Origin: Deltaproteobacteria bacterium
GTDB taxonomy: Bacteria > Desulfobacterota > Desulfuromonadia > Geobacterales > JAJYBI01
Reading direction: 5' to 3'
Length of the DNA: 64,000 nucleotides
Assembly (NCBI GenBank): GCA_021779095.1
Contig: JAJYBI010000007.1
Coordinates: forward strand, 1-64,000
Shown here: one piece after another, positions 43,989-51,961 of the stretch
How positions within the stretch are numbered: position 1 is the first letter of the stretch
How the letters are laid out: the number at the start of each line of letters is the position of its first letter
The notes under the pieces: generated by a model
What the model was told of the DNA's origin: nothing
The model's input: the letters and a program-made list of their open reading frames with translations, nothing else
Databases searched by the model: none
Position numbers and translations under genes: made by a program

Positions 43989-44000
43989 GGAGGGATGCGG

Positions 44001-44447
44001 ATGACTGCGACCGGAAACGTAACGAACCCGCCGAGGGGGTTCGGCATCTTCACCTCGCTCTGCCTCGTCCTCGGCGTAGTGGGGCTTCTCGGGAACGGGC
44101 TCTTCCTGTTCCTGAACCTGAGCCACGGCATGTCGCTGAGGGTGGAGGAAGGGCTTGTCCTCTTCGGCCTCCTGGCGCTGCACTTGACCCGTTCCGCGGG
44201 GTATCTGGCGGGGTGGGCGATGATACGCAATAAGATGAGCTGGGCGCGTCCGCTTGTCGTCGCCTGTGCCGCCACGTCGCTCCTGGAGCTGGCGTACAAC
44301 ACGACCACAGCGGCCACGAAGGGGACCATCAACCTCTCTCCCGAGACGGCGCTCTATTTCCTGCTGCCGCTTCTCTTGGAGGGGAGCGTCTTCTGGTACT
44401 TCGCCCGCCGTCCGGTGGGGGCGTATCTGGCGGGTCGGCGGGGATGA
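44001..44447 (+). CDS. Four-helix membrane protein upstream of hgcA
   Basis: A 148-residue inner-membrane protein with about four helices (20-40, 53-75, 88-108, 118-138). No domain recognised. The second ATG (44001) has the best spacing from AAGGAGG; 43995 is nearly on top of it. Its stop overlaps the hgcA start (ATGA), so the two are coupled, which suggests a shared role. Confidence 0.75.
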   Translation: MTATGNVTNPPRGFGIFTSLCLVLGVVGLLGNGLFLFLNLSHGMSLRVEEGLVLFGLLALHLTRSAGYLAGWAMIRNKMSWARPLVVACAATSLLELAYNTTTAATKGTINLSPETALYFLLPLLLEGSVFWYFARRPVGAYLAGRRG

Positions 44448-45607
44448 GCGGCCGGCCCGTGAAGCCGCTGAAGATCAGGTCGGCGCGGCGCGTCTCCCGA
44501 AAGGCAGACGCCTGCTGTGCCCCCGCCGCCGATGCGCCCCCCTGCTGCGGCCCGAGCGTGCAGGCGAAAAGCCCACCTCTGGACGAACGGGTCCCCGGCT
44601 TTCTCCGCTGGCGGGAGACCGCCGCCGGGCGGGTGGCGGAGATCGCCACCTCTCTTACGTTCGCCGACCGGGCTGGCGCCTGGAAGGCCCGCTGGGGGAT
44701 CGGCCGGATGACCTACATCGTGCCGGCGGGGCTGTACGTTGTCGGCGAGCCGGACCGGGACGCACCGGTGGTCGTCACCGCCAACTACAAGATGAGCTAC
44801 GACCTGGTGCGGCAGGCGCTGGCGGGACGGGACGTCTGGCTCCTGGTGCTGGAGACCTACGGGGTCAACGTCTGGTGCGCGGCGGGGAAGGGGACCTTCG
44901 GTACCGGCGAGCTGGTGCGGAGGATCGAAAAGACCCGGCTGGCGGAACTGGTCGCGCACCGGCGGCTGGTCCTACCGCTCCTGGGCGCGGCGGGGGTGCG
45001 TGCCGTGGAGGTGAGAGAGCGCACCGGGTTCGACGTCCGGTTCGCCACGGTGCGGTGCGCCGATCTGCCGCAGTATCTCGACAACGACATGACCGCCACG
45101 GCAGAGATGCGCCGGCTCACCTTCACGACCCGGGAACGGCTCGTGCTGATCCCGGTGGAGCTCGTATCGGCGGCGAAGGTCATGGTCCCGGTGGCGCTGC
45201 TCCTCGGGCTCATTGGCGGGCTTTCCGGCGGCTGGCATCTCGCGACGGTGCTGCTCCCCGCCGTCGCCTGCACCGGCGCCGTCATCGCCGGCACCTCCGC
45301 CGTGCCGCTTCTGCTCCCCTGGCTGCCGACCCGCAGCTTCGCCGTCAAGGGGGCGTTCTGCGGCCTTCTCTGGGCGGCGCTCCTGCGGTTGGCTGTCGGC
45401 GGGACCTGGAGCCTGCCGGGGACGCTCCTCTCGTTTCTGGCGCTGCCGGCCATCGCCGCCTACCACGGCCTCAACTTCACCGGGAGCACGCCGTACACCT
45501 CCCGGTCCGGGGTGAAGAAGGAGATGCGGTACGCGCTGCCGGTCGCGGCCGGCGCCCTGGCCGTCGGCATCGCCGGCTGGCTGGCCGGTACGGTATTCGC
45601 GGGATAG
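44444..45607 (+). CDS. hgcA: Mercury methylation corrinoid protein HgcA
   Basis: Corrinoid membrane protein that transfers a methyl group to mercury(II), with HgcB. The diagnostic cap-helix motif NVWCAAGK lies at residues 142-149; Cys145 is the invariant residue thought to bind cobalt. A corrinoid-binding domain (about 60-225) is followed by five membrane helices (about 240-385). 387 residues, normal for the family. Unusual: an N-terminal extension with two vicinal cysteine pairs (residues 24-25 and 34-35). Overlaps the membrane gene upstream; hgcB starts 9 nt later. Confidence 0.97.
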   Translation: MSGRPVKPLKIRSARRVSRKADACCAPAADAPPCCGPSVQAKSPPLDERVPGFLRWRETAAGRVAEIATSLTFADRAGAWKARWGIGRMTYIVPAGLYVVGEPDRDAPVVVTANYKMSYDLVRQALAGRDVWLLVLETYGVNVWCAAGKGTFGTGELVRRIEKTRLAELVAHRRLVLPLLGAAGVRAVEVRERTGFDVRFATVRCADLPQYLDNDMTATAEMRRLTFTTRERLVLIPVELVSAAKVMVPVALLLGLIGGLSGGWHLATVLLPAVACTGAVIAGTSAVPLLLPWLPTRSFAVKGAFCGLLWAALLRLAVGGTWSLPGTLLSFLALPAIAAYHGLNFTGSTPYTSRSGVKKEMRYALPVAAGALAVGIAGWLAGTVFAG

Positions 45608-45616
45608 GACGGCACG

Positions 45617-45907
45617 ATGGAAGGGTTCGCATATCTGAAAAACGTGGCGACGCTGGCACTGGACCGGGGAACCTGCGTCGGCTGCGGCCGGTGCGCGGAG
45701 GTCTGTCCCCACCAGGTGTTCGAGGTGGCCGACCGCAAGGCGGCGATCGTGGACCTCGACGCCTGCATGGAGTGCGGCGCCTGCGCCCTCAACTGCCCGG
45801 TCCGGGCGCTCCGGGTGGAGGCGGGGGTGGGGTGCGCGTCGGGGATGATCAACGAGTGGCTCGCCTCCGTCGGTCTGAGGAAGAAGGGTGCCGGCGGCTG
45901 CTGCTGA
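45617..45907 (+). CDS. hgcB: Mercury methylation ferredoxin HgcB
   Basis: A 96-residue 2x[4Fe-4S] ferredoxin that would return HgcA's cobalt to the Co(I) state and may hand over mercury. Cluster motifs CVGCGRCAEVC (20-30) and CMECGACALNC (50-60); the lone cysteine at 73 and the C-terminal vicinal pair (95-96) match features conserved in HgcB. All needed cysteines are present. No other plus-strand gene follows in the operon; a palindromic repeat comes next. Confidence 0.97.
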   Translation: MEGFAYLKNVATLALDRGTCVGCGRCAEVCPHQVFEVADRKAAIVDLDACMECGACALNCPVRALRVEAGVGCASGMINEWLASVGLRKKGAGGCC

Positions 45908-45990
45908 ACATGATGTCGGCGACGGGCTGCACGTAAATTTGAGGAGCAGCCAGAAGGCAGTGGTTGAGAGGATCGTGTTGTGAGTTTCGT

Positions 45991-46059
45991 GCCTGCGCTG
46001 GCCCGGCCGACGTAGCCAAGGCTACTATGGCGGAGTAGGCAGCGCTACGGCGCGCAGGC
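45991..46059. repeat. Palindromic repeat with GCCTGCGC ends
   Basis: GCCTGCGC and GCGCAGGC end a 69-bp block that also contains GTAGCC/GGCTAC and several CTACGG/CGTAGC-type matches. Probably a genome-wide palindromic repeat rather than a gene. Confidence 0.55.
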
Positions 46060-46107
46060 GTGTCTTTCTTGGACCCAAGAAATATGCTGATTCACGCATG
46101 TACGGGG

Positions 46108-46258
46108 TTGACTAAACGACGCTTTCGGGAGTATGAAAAATCCTCATAGAATTACCGTGATGGTTTTCGGAAGGGATGGATGGTTTCACCGGGGAGAACA
46201 GGTCGGGCGTGGTGAGAGCCGCCGTGGTCAGCATTGGAAGCTGATCGGGCGGCTTTTT
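46108..46258 (+). ncRNA. Candidate small RNA cassette, copy A
   Basis: Promoter TTGACT, 18 bp, TATGAA; then about 115 nt; then a terminator in which AGCCGCC pairs with GGCGGCT and GGTCAGC with GCTGATC, followed by TTTTT. The body includes GGATGGATGGTTTCACCGG. Two relatives occur at 48397 and 49329. The -10 is weaker than in the others and the body more divergent. No credible coding frame is conserved in all three. Confidence 0.4.
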
Positions 46259-46401
46259 CGTTTTGAGGTGATGGGGGCAAATCACCATATGCAAAGCCCT
46301 GCGACTTCCGACTGCCGGTTCGGATGGCGGTTGCCGATGTCGCCGATGATACCCGAGTGGCTTGGCACAGGATTCTGTTCACGCACCGAAGTGTTTGGAA
46401 A

Positions 46402-46647
46402 TTACTTCTTTTTTGAAGTCGCCCGAATGGTACTTTTGGGTTTCTCAACCGGTGCAGGTTCGGCGGGCTTTACGAAGGAGGATGCCTCGGCCGGCTCCAG
46501 GGACATGAAATGGGAAGCCGCGATCTTCCGCTCCTTCCCGTCGCTGAATTGAATCGTCGCCTTGGTGGCCGTTACCTCCATCACCTTGCCGACGCCCCAT
46601 TCCTGTGCACCCGTGTGACTCACAACACTGCCCGTTTTAATAGCCAT
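46402..46647 (-). CDS. DUF3553-type small protein
   Basis: An 81-residue protein with an SH3-like N-terminal half (VVSHTGAQEWGVGKVMEV, ATIQFSDGKERKI) as in DUF3553, and a Pro/Lys-rich C-terminal tail ending KKK. Function unknown; a nucleic-acid-linked role is plausible. The ATG has a GAGGAAACC site. Confidence 0.72.
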   Translation of the reverse strand: MAIKTGSVVSHTGAQEWGVGKVMEVTATKATIQFSDGKERKIAASHFMSLEPAEASSFVKPAEPAPVEKPKSTIRATSKKK

Positions 46648-47055
46648 TGGTTTCCTCGCTTTCCAGATTCGAAGGGGTTGTAGGTGCTGCGATTGAACTC
46701 ATAGTCTCAACGTGAGAATGAACATGATTCCTGTCACGCAAGCTTACTGACGACAATGTGTTTGAAATTGTACAACAAAAACTCTTCCAAAGCATCACCT
46801 AATTACGTTATGCATGCTCATTGCCGGTGGATAATATTCATTAAATCAACGTATTGCGCTGTATTTGTTGAATTGTTTTGTAAATACGATTTCAGGATTT
46901 TAGGTAATTTGTTTGCCGAACTGCCGAAATAATATTTATTTGATCTCATGCAATTTATTAGTTTGACATTGTTTCGATAAAGCTGTTACGGTAACTCACG
47001 TTCGGATATGTCATCCGGACAAACTAACACGCAGGATCAGGGAGAAAGCACGAAC
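46648..47055 (+). promoter_or_regulatory. AT-rich region and probable promoter/leader of the cold-shock gene
   Basis: No gene seen. The stretch 46740-46990 is markedly AT-richer than the surroundings. TTGACA at 46963-46968 and TTACGG at 46986-46991 are 17 bp apart. The transcript would have a leader of about 60 nt before the cold-shock ATG, in keeping with the regulated leaders of csp genes. Confidence 0.45.
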
Positions 47056-47256
47056 ATGGTAAACGGTACGGTAAAATGGTTCAACGACAGCAAGGGTTTT
47101 GGTTTTATTGAGCAGGAAAACGGCGAAGATGTCTTCTGCCATTTCTCGGCGATTGCCGGCGACGGGTTCAAATCCCTTGCTGAAGGCGATAGCGTGACGT
47201 TCGAAATCACCACCGGGCCGAAGGGCCTGCAGGCGGCTAACGTAAGAATGATCTGA
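47056..47256 (+). CDS. Cold-shock protein, CspA family
   Basis: A 66-residue cold-shock domain with both RNA-binding motifs, KGFGFIEQ (RNP1) and DVFCHFSAI (RNP2). Binds single-stranded RNA or DNA as an RNA chaperone. ATG at 47056; GGGAGAAAG lies before it. A strong terminator follows. Confidence 0.95.
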   Translation: MVNGTVKWFNDSKGFGFIEQENGEDVFCHFSAIAGDGFKSLAEGDSVTFEITTGPKGLQAANVRMI

Positions 47257-47275
47257 CCACATTCACCGGTTGACG

Positions 47276-47307
47276 AAAAAGCCCCGGAGAAATCCGGGGC
47301 TTTTTTT
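47276..47307 (+). terminator. Terminator of the cold-shock gene
   Basis: AAAAGCCCCGGA, loop GAAA, TCCGGGGCTTTTTTT: a 10-bp stem with a long T-tract. Confidence 0.9.
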
Positions 47308-47338
47308 GTGGCAATAAGCAGAATACAGGAGTACGTAA

Positions 47339-47596
47339 ATGATCAAATCGACAAATCATATGGAGATATCCGAGAAGGCGCGACGCATGGCACAACGCAA
47401 CCGCATCACCTGGATCGTCTGGGAGAAGGATGGCGTCTCCTATGCGGACCAGGAGACCGCCGTATCGCTGACCATCGCCATGACCGCAAGCAAGGATGGA
47501 AAGTTCTACGGCCTGGAGGGAGCGAGCGGTAACGGGTTCATCATCCGCCTGGAGACCGCACGGCAAATGCTGCGCAACTGCACCCCAGCTCTCTGA
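47339..47596 (+). CDS. Hypothetical protein (85 aa)
   Basis: Basic, soluble, no domain recognised (ITWIVWEKDGVSYADQETAVS is a central block). The ATG follows ACAGGAGTACGTA. The next small gene starts 19 nt after its stop. Confidence 0.55.
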   Translation: MIKSTNHMEISEKARRMAQRNRITWIVWEKDGVSYADQETAVSLTIAMTASKDGKFYGLEGASGNGFIIRLETARQMLRNCTPAL

Positions 47597-47615
47597 TTTC
47601 GAAAGGATCTCACCC

Positions 47616-47780
47616 ATGGCGAAACCCAACTTCAAATTTCAGAAACGGCAGAAGGAACTGGAACGGAAAAAAAAGAACGAGGAAAAACAGCAGCGCAAGC
47701 TGGCCAGGCAGAGCACCGAACCGGAAGAGACGACCGATCAGGCCCCGGATGACGAAGAGCCTACCGAGGAGGCGCCCTGA
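47616..47780 (+). CDS. Lys/Glu-rich small protein (54 aa)
   Basis: A highly charged 54-residue protein: KFQKRQKELERKKKNEEKQQ at the start, then an acidic tail (DDEEPTEEAP). Similar short basic-then-acidic proteins are frequent in delta-type bacteria. The ATG follows GAAAGGATCTCACCC. Function unknown. Confidence 0.6.
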   Translation: MAKPNFKFQKRQKELERKKKNEEKQQRKLARQSTEPEETTDQAPDDEEPTEEAP

Positions 47781-47930
47781 GCGTCACACCTCGGTCACTG
47801 GAGCGCACAACCTTCGTCCGTTTGCGGGATTCAATCCCCATTCCCGTCGGGCAATTGGGGGACATGTATAACGTAGTTGACTTGTTGACTAACTCACCGT
47901 ACGCACCAGAATATCCGGAGGAATGGGGGC

Positions 47931-48018
47931 TTATCTGCAGACGATCCGCAGCGCATCGGCGAGGTACGATGCGGCGGAAACCGGCACTGGCAGGTCCGTC
48001 AGTCGGTAGCGGTGCATC
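47931..48018 (-). pseudogene. C-terminal fragment related to the protein at 51962-52333
   Basis: The minus strand reads MHRYRLTDLPVPVSAASYLADALRIVCR then stop, closely matching the end of the secreted protein at 51962-52333 (NRYHPTDQPLPVPAASYLAD and so on). Nothing similar continues upstream, so it is a gene fragment. Confidence 0.7.
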
Positions 48019-48120
48019 AGAAGATAAAAGTGTCAAGTCCCAACTCTATACAGAATTTGAGATTGCAGGTGGTTGCGACTTGACCCCTAATGCCCTCTGT
48101 CAAGTGCAATATCCAACCTT

Positions 48121-48276
48121 ATTAGAACCAATCTTCAGCTGCTCTGTTCCTCCCCCTTCAAGGGGGAGGTCAGGAGGGGGATGGGGCGGGTGAACTGTTT
48201 ATTTTATCCCCATCCCCACCCCAACCCTCCCCTTGAAGGGGAGGGAGATTTCCTACAGCGGAAGATCAGTGCTAAT
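48121..48276. repeat. MITE-like element with 21-bp imperfect terminal inverted repeats
   Basis: Ends read ATTAGAACCAATCTTCAGCTG and the near complement CAGCGGAAGATCAGTGCTAAT (17 of 21 match). The interior has CTCCCCCTTCAAGGGGGAGG-type palindromes. No coding capacity. A similar right end occurs at 59883-59905. Confidence 0.65.
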
Positions 48277-48396
48277 CAGAATACCCAAAGAAAGGATGCA
48301 TAGTGATACAAGCATCTTGCCCCCTTTTACGTTCTGCGTGTCTTTCGTGGACCCCGGGCCAGGTTACGAAAAATTGCCGCTTCGCGCATGAACGGG

Positions 48397-48553
48397 TTGA
48401 CTAAACGTCGCTTTCGGGAGTATAAGAAAACCTCATGTAATTTACTTGTGGTCAAAGCTTCCGGAGGGGATGGATGGTTTCACCGGGGAGAACAGGCCGG
48501 GATTGTTGAGAGCCGCCGTGGTTAGCATTGGGAGCTGATCGGGCGGCTTTTTT
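48397..48553 (+). ncRNA. Candidate small RNA cassette, copy B
   Basis: Promoter TTGACT, 18 bp, TATAAG (near consensus); terminator at 48511-48553 with the same two-part stem as copy A and six Ts. One stem change (GGTCAGC to GGTTAGC) keeps pairing through a G-U pair. Expected transcript about 120 nt. It sits directly upstream of the IS110-type transposase remnant, in the same orientation; homology to copy C runs from 48355 to 48608. Confidence 0.45.
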
Positions 48554-48618
48554 GTTTTGGGTGATGAGTGCAAATCACCATATGCAAAGCCTGACCCGGA
48601 GATTCCTCCTCACAATGG

Positions 48619-48921
48619 ACCAGCAACGGCAAAGCCAAGGGGAAAGGAAACACGAAAAACGGCAACAAGTACCTTTGCTGGGCCTTTTCCGAGGCGGCCG
48701 AACTGGCTCGCCGCTACGACGACAAAGCCCGAGCCTACTACAACCGCAAGTTGAGAAAGAGCAACTTCATGATCGCCCATGCCGCACTGGCGCACAAACT
48801 GGCACGGGCCGCGTATTACATCATCAGGGATCAGGTGCCCTTCATGCCGGAAAAGACCTTCACCTAGGAACTGGCCGGGGCGGTGAACCAGTTGTGGGGT
48901 TGGCAGAACCACGAGGCCTGA
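48619..48921 (+). pseudogene. IS110-family transposase remnant (C-terminal part)
   Basis: About 100 codons read GNTKNGNKYLCWAFSEAAEL, then ARAYYNRKLRKSNF and AHKLARAAYYIIRDQVPF, the C-terminal end of IS110-type transposases (Transposase_20). An in-frame TAG interrupts it near 48867 and the N-terminal RuvC-like part is missing. The stretch 48922-49286 after it has no gene I can support. Confidence 0.8.
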
Positions 48922-49328
48922 TTGGCAGCCGCTCCGCCCAGTATTTATAACAGTTATCGCCGTCTTTACTGCCCACGCCGTGAGCCACCAAGGGGCTGGC
49001 TAACAACCACGAGTCCTGAAACAACCACATGGACACGGCCTGGTACCGAAGGTTTTCTGGTCCGCGAACCGCGGAAGGGGCTGTTGATCTTCCATCACTT
49101 CCACAACTGCCTTGATCCTGATGGGTGACTGGTGCAGCAAAGGCTGACATCGATAAAGAGAGAAATATCGGCAATGGTAAGGATGTCGGTGACTGATCAC
49201 GGCAAGGCTTGAAAACCATTTTTTCTTGCTCTGGGAACGTTTTTGCTCTTGACGGACAGCCTTTTAATGGGTGACCCAGAGATTCGCGGGCCAGGTTACG
49301 AAAAATTGCCGCTTCGCGCATGAACGGG

Positions 49329-49484
49329 TTGACTAAACGTCGCCTTCGGGAGTATAAGAAAACCTCATGTAATTTACTTGTGGTCAAAGCTTCCGGAGGG
49401 GATGGATGGTTTCACCGGAAAGAACAGGTCGGGATTGTTGAGAGCCGCCTTGGTCAGCATTGGGAGCTGATCGGGCGGCTTTTT
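49329..49484 (+). ncRNA. Candidate small RNA cassette, copy C
   Basis: Promoter TTGACT, 18 bp, TATAAG; terminator at 49443-49484. Nearly identical to copy B across 49287-49540 including flanks. It ends about 100 nt before the lipoprotein gene at 49583. Confidence 0.45.
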
Positions 49485-49582
49485 CATTTTGAGGTGATGA
49501 GGGTAAATCACCATATGCAAAGCCTGACCCGGAGATTCCTTCGGAGATTCCTTCTGTCGATTAATCGTGAAAGGAGAGCCTT

Positions 49583-49933
49583 GTGAACAAGATCAATGTG
49601 GGAATATGCGTATTGCTGATATGCTGTGTTACGGGCTGTGCAAACGTGGTTACAGTGAAAGAAACCTATATGAGCAACGGGAAGAAGGGGTATGTAATCG
49701 ACTGCTCCGGCGATTCAGATTACCATCTCATCATGCATAACCCCACAGAAGCAGACTGTTACTTGAAGGCTGGGGAGACCTGCGGAAGCAAGGGTTACGA
49801 GATACTGGAGCGTGATGGTGAAATGGGAGCCTTATCAATGGCGGTAGCATCGGCTACAAAGTCTCAGGGAGTTGCCGGTGCATTCGGGATAACAAAGCAC
49901 TTCCGCAGTATGGTCATTCAGTGTAAAGAGTAA
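49583..49933 (+). CDS. Small lipoprotein with cysteine pairs
   Basis: A 116-residue predicted lipoprotein (lipobox CVTGC) starting at GTG behind AAAGGAGAGCC. Features: VIDCSGDSDYHLIMHNPTEADCYLKAG and TCGSKGYEIL, four cysteines likely in disulphides. Resembles short outer-membrane or periplasmic lipoproteins of unknown function. Confidence 0.72.
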   Translation: MNKINVGICVLLICCVTGCANVVTVKETYMSNGKKGYVIDCSGDSDYHLIMHNPTEADCYLKAGETCGSKGYEILERDGEMGALSMAVASATKSQGVAGAFGITKHFRSMVIQCKE

Positions 49934-49939
49934 CAGGGG

Positions 49940-50127
49940 AACCAGTGGGTCAGGTTAACCTTTCTGCTATTTGAAGGAATACTCCCCATATTCCCTGCGC
50001 CGTCCGCTACTCCTCCTTCCGCGGCGGGGAACCAACAGTGTCAGGCTAACCTTTCTGCCATTTGGAGGGGAATTCGGGATACTTCCAATACTTCCTGCAC
50101 CGTCCGCTACTCCTCCTCCCGCGGCGG
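49940..50127. repeat. Imperfect tandem duplication of about 90 bp
   Basis: Two adjacent units, each starting AACCA and containing TTAACCTTTCTGC or CTAACCTTTCTGC, a variable middle, and CGTCCGCTACTCCTCC. The second unit holds the end of the convergent gene at 50107; the first holds a decayed copy of its last codons. Confidence 0.7.
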
Positions 50128-50589
50128 CCGGAGCGGAATCACTTTCGCCGGCCCTTCCTTCAGGAACCGGGCATGCCTCTCCAGCCAGTCATAGAAGCGC
50201 GCCACCCCTTCCGCTTCGGCCTCGGCAAGCTCGCCGGTCCAGTCCGCGCAGAGATCGGCAATCATGAGATCGTCGACCTCCCCGATCCAGGGCTGGTACA
50301 GGACTTCCCCTTCGCCGGCATCGGTATCCGCCTTCAGCAGCAGGTACCTGTTCTCCCCGGCAATCGCGGCGAACGCCTCATCGTCGATGCCGGCCGCCTC
50401 CGATACGTGTACGGCGTCCACAGCGTATTCGCCGGGATCGAAGCGCCCGCGCCACGCATCCGCGACAATCTCTTCCGCCCCGGCAAGGGCCGCGGCAACC
50501 GCCCCGTGCGCATCCCCCGCCTCCACTTCCACGTCCGCATACTCGAAGAGCGGCCGCACCAGCCTGACCCTGAACCGCGTTTTCTCCAT
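50107..50589 (-). CDS. Hypothetical acidic protein (160 aa)
   Basis: Soluble, strongly acidic; blocks include RVRLVRPLFEYADVEVEAGD and RFYDWLERHARFLKEG. No domain recognised. ATG at 50589 is set by GGGGAGGGGACG. It lies 32 nt after the AAA_14 ATPase gene on the same strand. Confidence 0.6.
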   Translation of the reverse strand: MEKTRFRVRLVRPLFEYADVEVEAGDAHGAVAAALAGAEEIVADAWRGRFDPGEYAVDAVHVSEAAGIDDEAFAAIAGENRYLLLKADTDAGEGEVLYQPWIGEVDDLMIADLCADWTGELAEAEAEGVARFYDWLERHARFLKEGPAKVIPLRPPREEE

Positions 50590-50621
50590 CGGCGTCCCCT
50601 CCCCATGCCGCATCGCTCGGG

Positions 50622-51767
50622 CTAAAATCCTTCCCCGACACTTCCCAGCTCGCTGAAAGGCACCACCTCCACCCGCTCCGCCAGCGGATACCGCCTCTCT
50701 CCCGGATAGACCACCAGCAGCCGGTCAAGCCGCAGGTCCTCCAGGGCAGTCCGCATGGAAGGGGTCAGCCGCGGGGCGTCGGCCCGCTTGACCTCGACGC
50801 CGAGACGCCGGCCGTCCTTGAAGAGGAGCAGGTCCAGCTCCGCGCCCGCATGAGTGGCCCAGAAATAGACCTCATCCGGCTGGAGCGTACCGATGATCTC
50901 TTCGATGACATACCCCTCCCACGACGCGCCGCACTTCGGATGGGAATAAAGCTCCGGCAGGGTACGGATACCGAGCAGCTGGTGCAGCAGTCCGCTGTCG
51001 CGGATATAGATCTTGGGTGCTTTTACCTGCCGCTTGCCGAGATTCTCATGCCACGGCCGAAGCTGCCGGACCATATACACCCCTTCGAGCAGGTCCAGAT
51101 ACCGCCGCACCGAGGTCTCGCCGATCCCCAGCGACCGGGCCGGTTCCGCCGCATTCCAGACCTGACCGTGGTAATGGGCGAGCATGGTCCAGAACCGGAG
51201 CAGGGTGGGCGCTGGCGTGCCGATGCCGAACGAGGGGATGTCGCGTTCCAGAAAGGTCTGGATGAAACTCTTGCGCCAGGCGACGCTGTTGGCGTCGTTC
51301 GACGCCAGAAACGACAGTGGGAATCCCCCCCTGAACCAGAGGGTCTCGTGTGCCGCCATCCCCACGTCCGCAACCGTGAAGCCACCGATGGTGACGGTTT
51401 CCATGCGGCCGGCCAGCGATTCCGAGGACTGGCGGAGGAGTTCCGGAGCGGCGCTACCCAGGATGAGAAACCGGGCCGGCAGAGGGGTCCGGTCGGCAAG
51501 TACGCGCAGGACGGGGAACAGCTCCGGCCGGCGCTGCACTTCGTCGATCACCACGAGACCGTTCAGGGTGCCGAGGGATGTCATCGGTTCGTCGAGGCGA
51601 GCGAGGCTCAGGGGGTCTTCAAGATCGAAGTATGCGGCGGAATCGGGAGGGACGAACTGGCGGGCAAGGGTGGTCTTGCCGCACTGTCGGGGACCGAGCA
51701 GCGCCACGATGCGGCTGCGTTCAAGCGCCGTAACGATGGTATCGTGTGTACCGTGCCGGGTAATCAT
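50622..51767 (-). CDS. AAA_14/DUF4143 ATPase
   Basis: A 381-residue ATPase. Walker A LLGPRQCGKTTLARQF, Walker B GLVVIDEVQRRPEL, then LILGSAAPELL. The C-terminal DUF4143 domain contains KAPKIYIRDSGLLHQLL and the nuclease-like end AELDLLLF with VEVKRAD. Members are common in mobile and accessory regions, with unknown role. A perfect inverted repeat overlaps the upstream region of its start, suggesting self-control. Confidence 0.88.
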   Translation of the reverse strand: MITRHGTHDTIVTALERSRIVALLGPRQCGKTTLARQFVPPDSAAYFDLEDPLSLARLDEPMTSLGTLNGLVVIDEVQRRPELFPVLRVLADRTPLPARFLILGSAAPELLRQSSESLAGRMETVTIGGFTVADVGMAAHETLWFRGGFPLSFLASNDANSVAWRKSFIQTFLERDIPSFGIGTPAPTLLRFWTMLAHYHGQVWNAAEPARSLGIGETSVRRYLDLLEGVYMVRQLRPWHENLGKRQVKAPKIYIRDSGLLHQLLGIRTLPELYSHPKCGASWEGYVIEEIIGTLQPDEVYFWATHAGAELDLLLFKDGRRLGVEVKRADAPRLTPSMRTALEDLRLDRLLVVYPGERRYPLAERVEVVPFSELGSVGEGF

Positions 51768-51778
51768 GGGGCTATATT

Positions 51779-51817
51779 ACCTTGAAATTGCACCGCGTCA
51801 AGGAGGAATTTCAAGGT
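51779..51817. promoter_or_regulatory. Inverted repeat at the start of the AAA_14 gene
   Basis: ACCTTGAAATT, 17-bp spacer, AATTTCAAGGT: 11-bp perfect arms, 12 nt upstream of the ATG. Likely an operator. The rest to 51961 holds no supported gene. Confidence 0.6.
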
Positions 51818-51961
51818 GAACATCGGGTGGCCGGGACGATCAGTGCTGAATCTCGAACTGCCGCCTCAAGGAAGGCCGGGTTTGCCGGTTTTGACGGCGC
51901 CCAGCCCGTTCCCCTTTTTCGTATGGGTTTTTCTATGTTTATCTCTATGAGAGAGGGAGGC

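Noticed and set aside
47822..48193. 123-codon plus-strand frame over the gene fragment and repeat
   Set aside because: It crosses a pseudogene on the other strand and a palindromic repeat, with no protein-like features.
49320..49586. 88-codon frame over small RNA copy C, partly readable in copy A
   Set aside because: The frame is broken in copy B by a stop and runs through the terminator hairpin; promoter and terminator conservation favour RNA.
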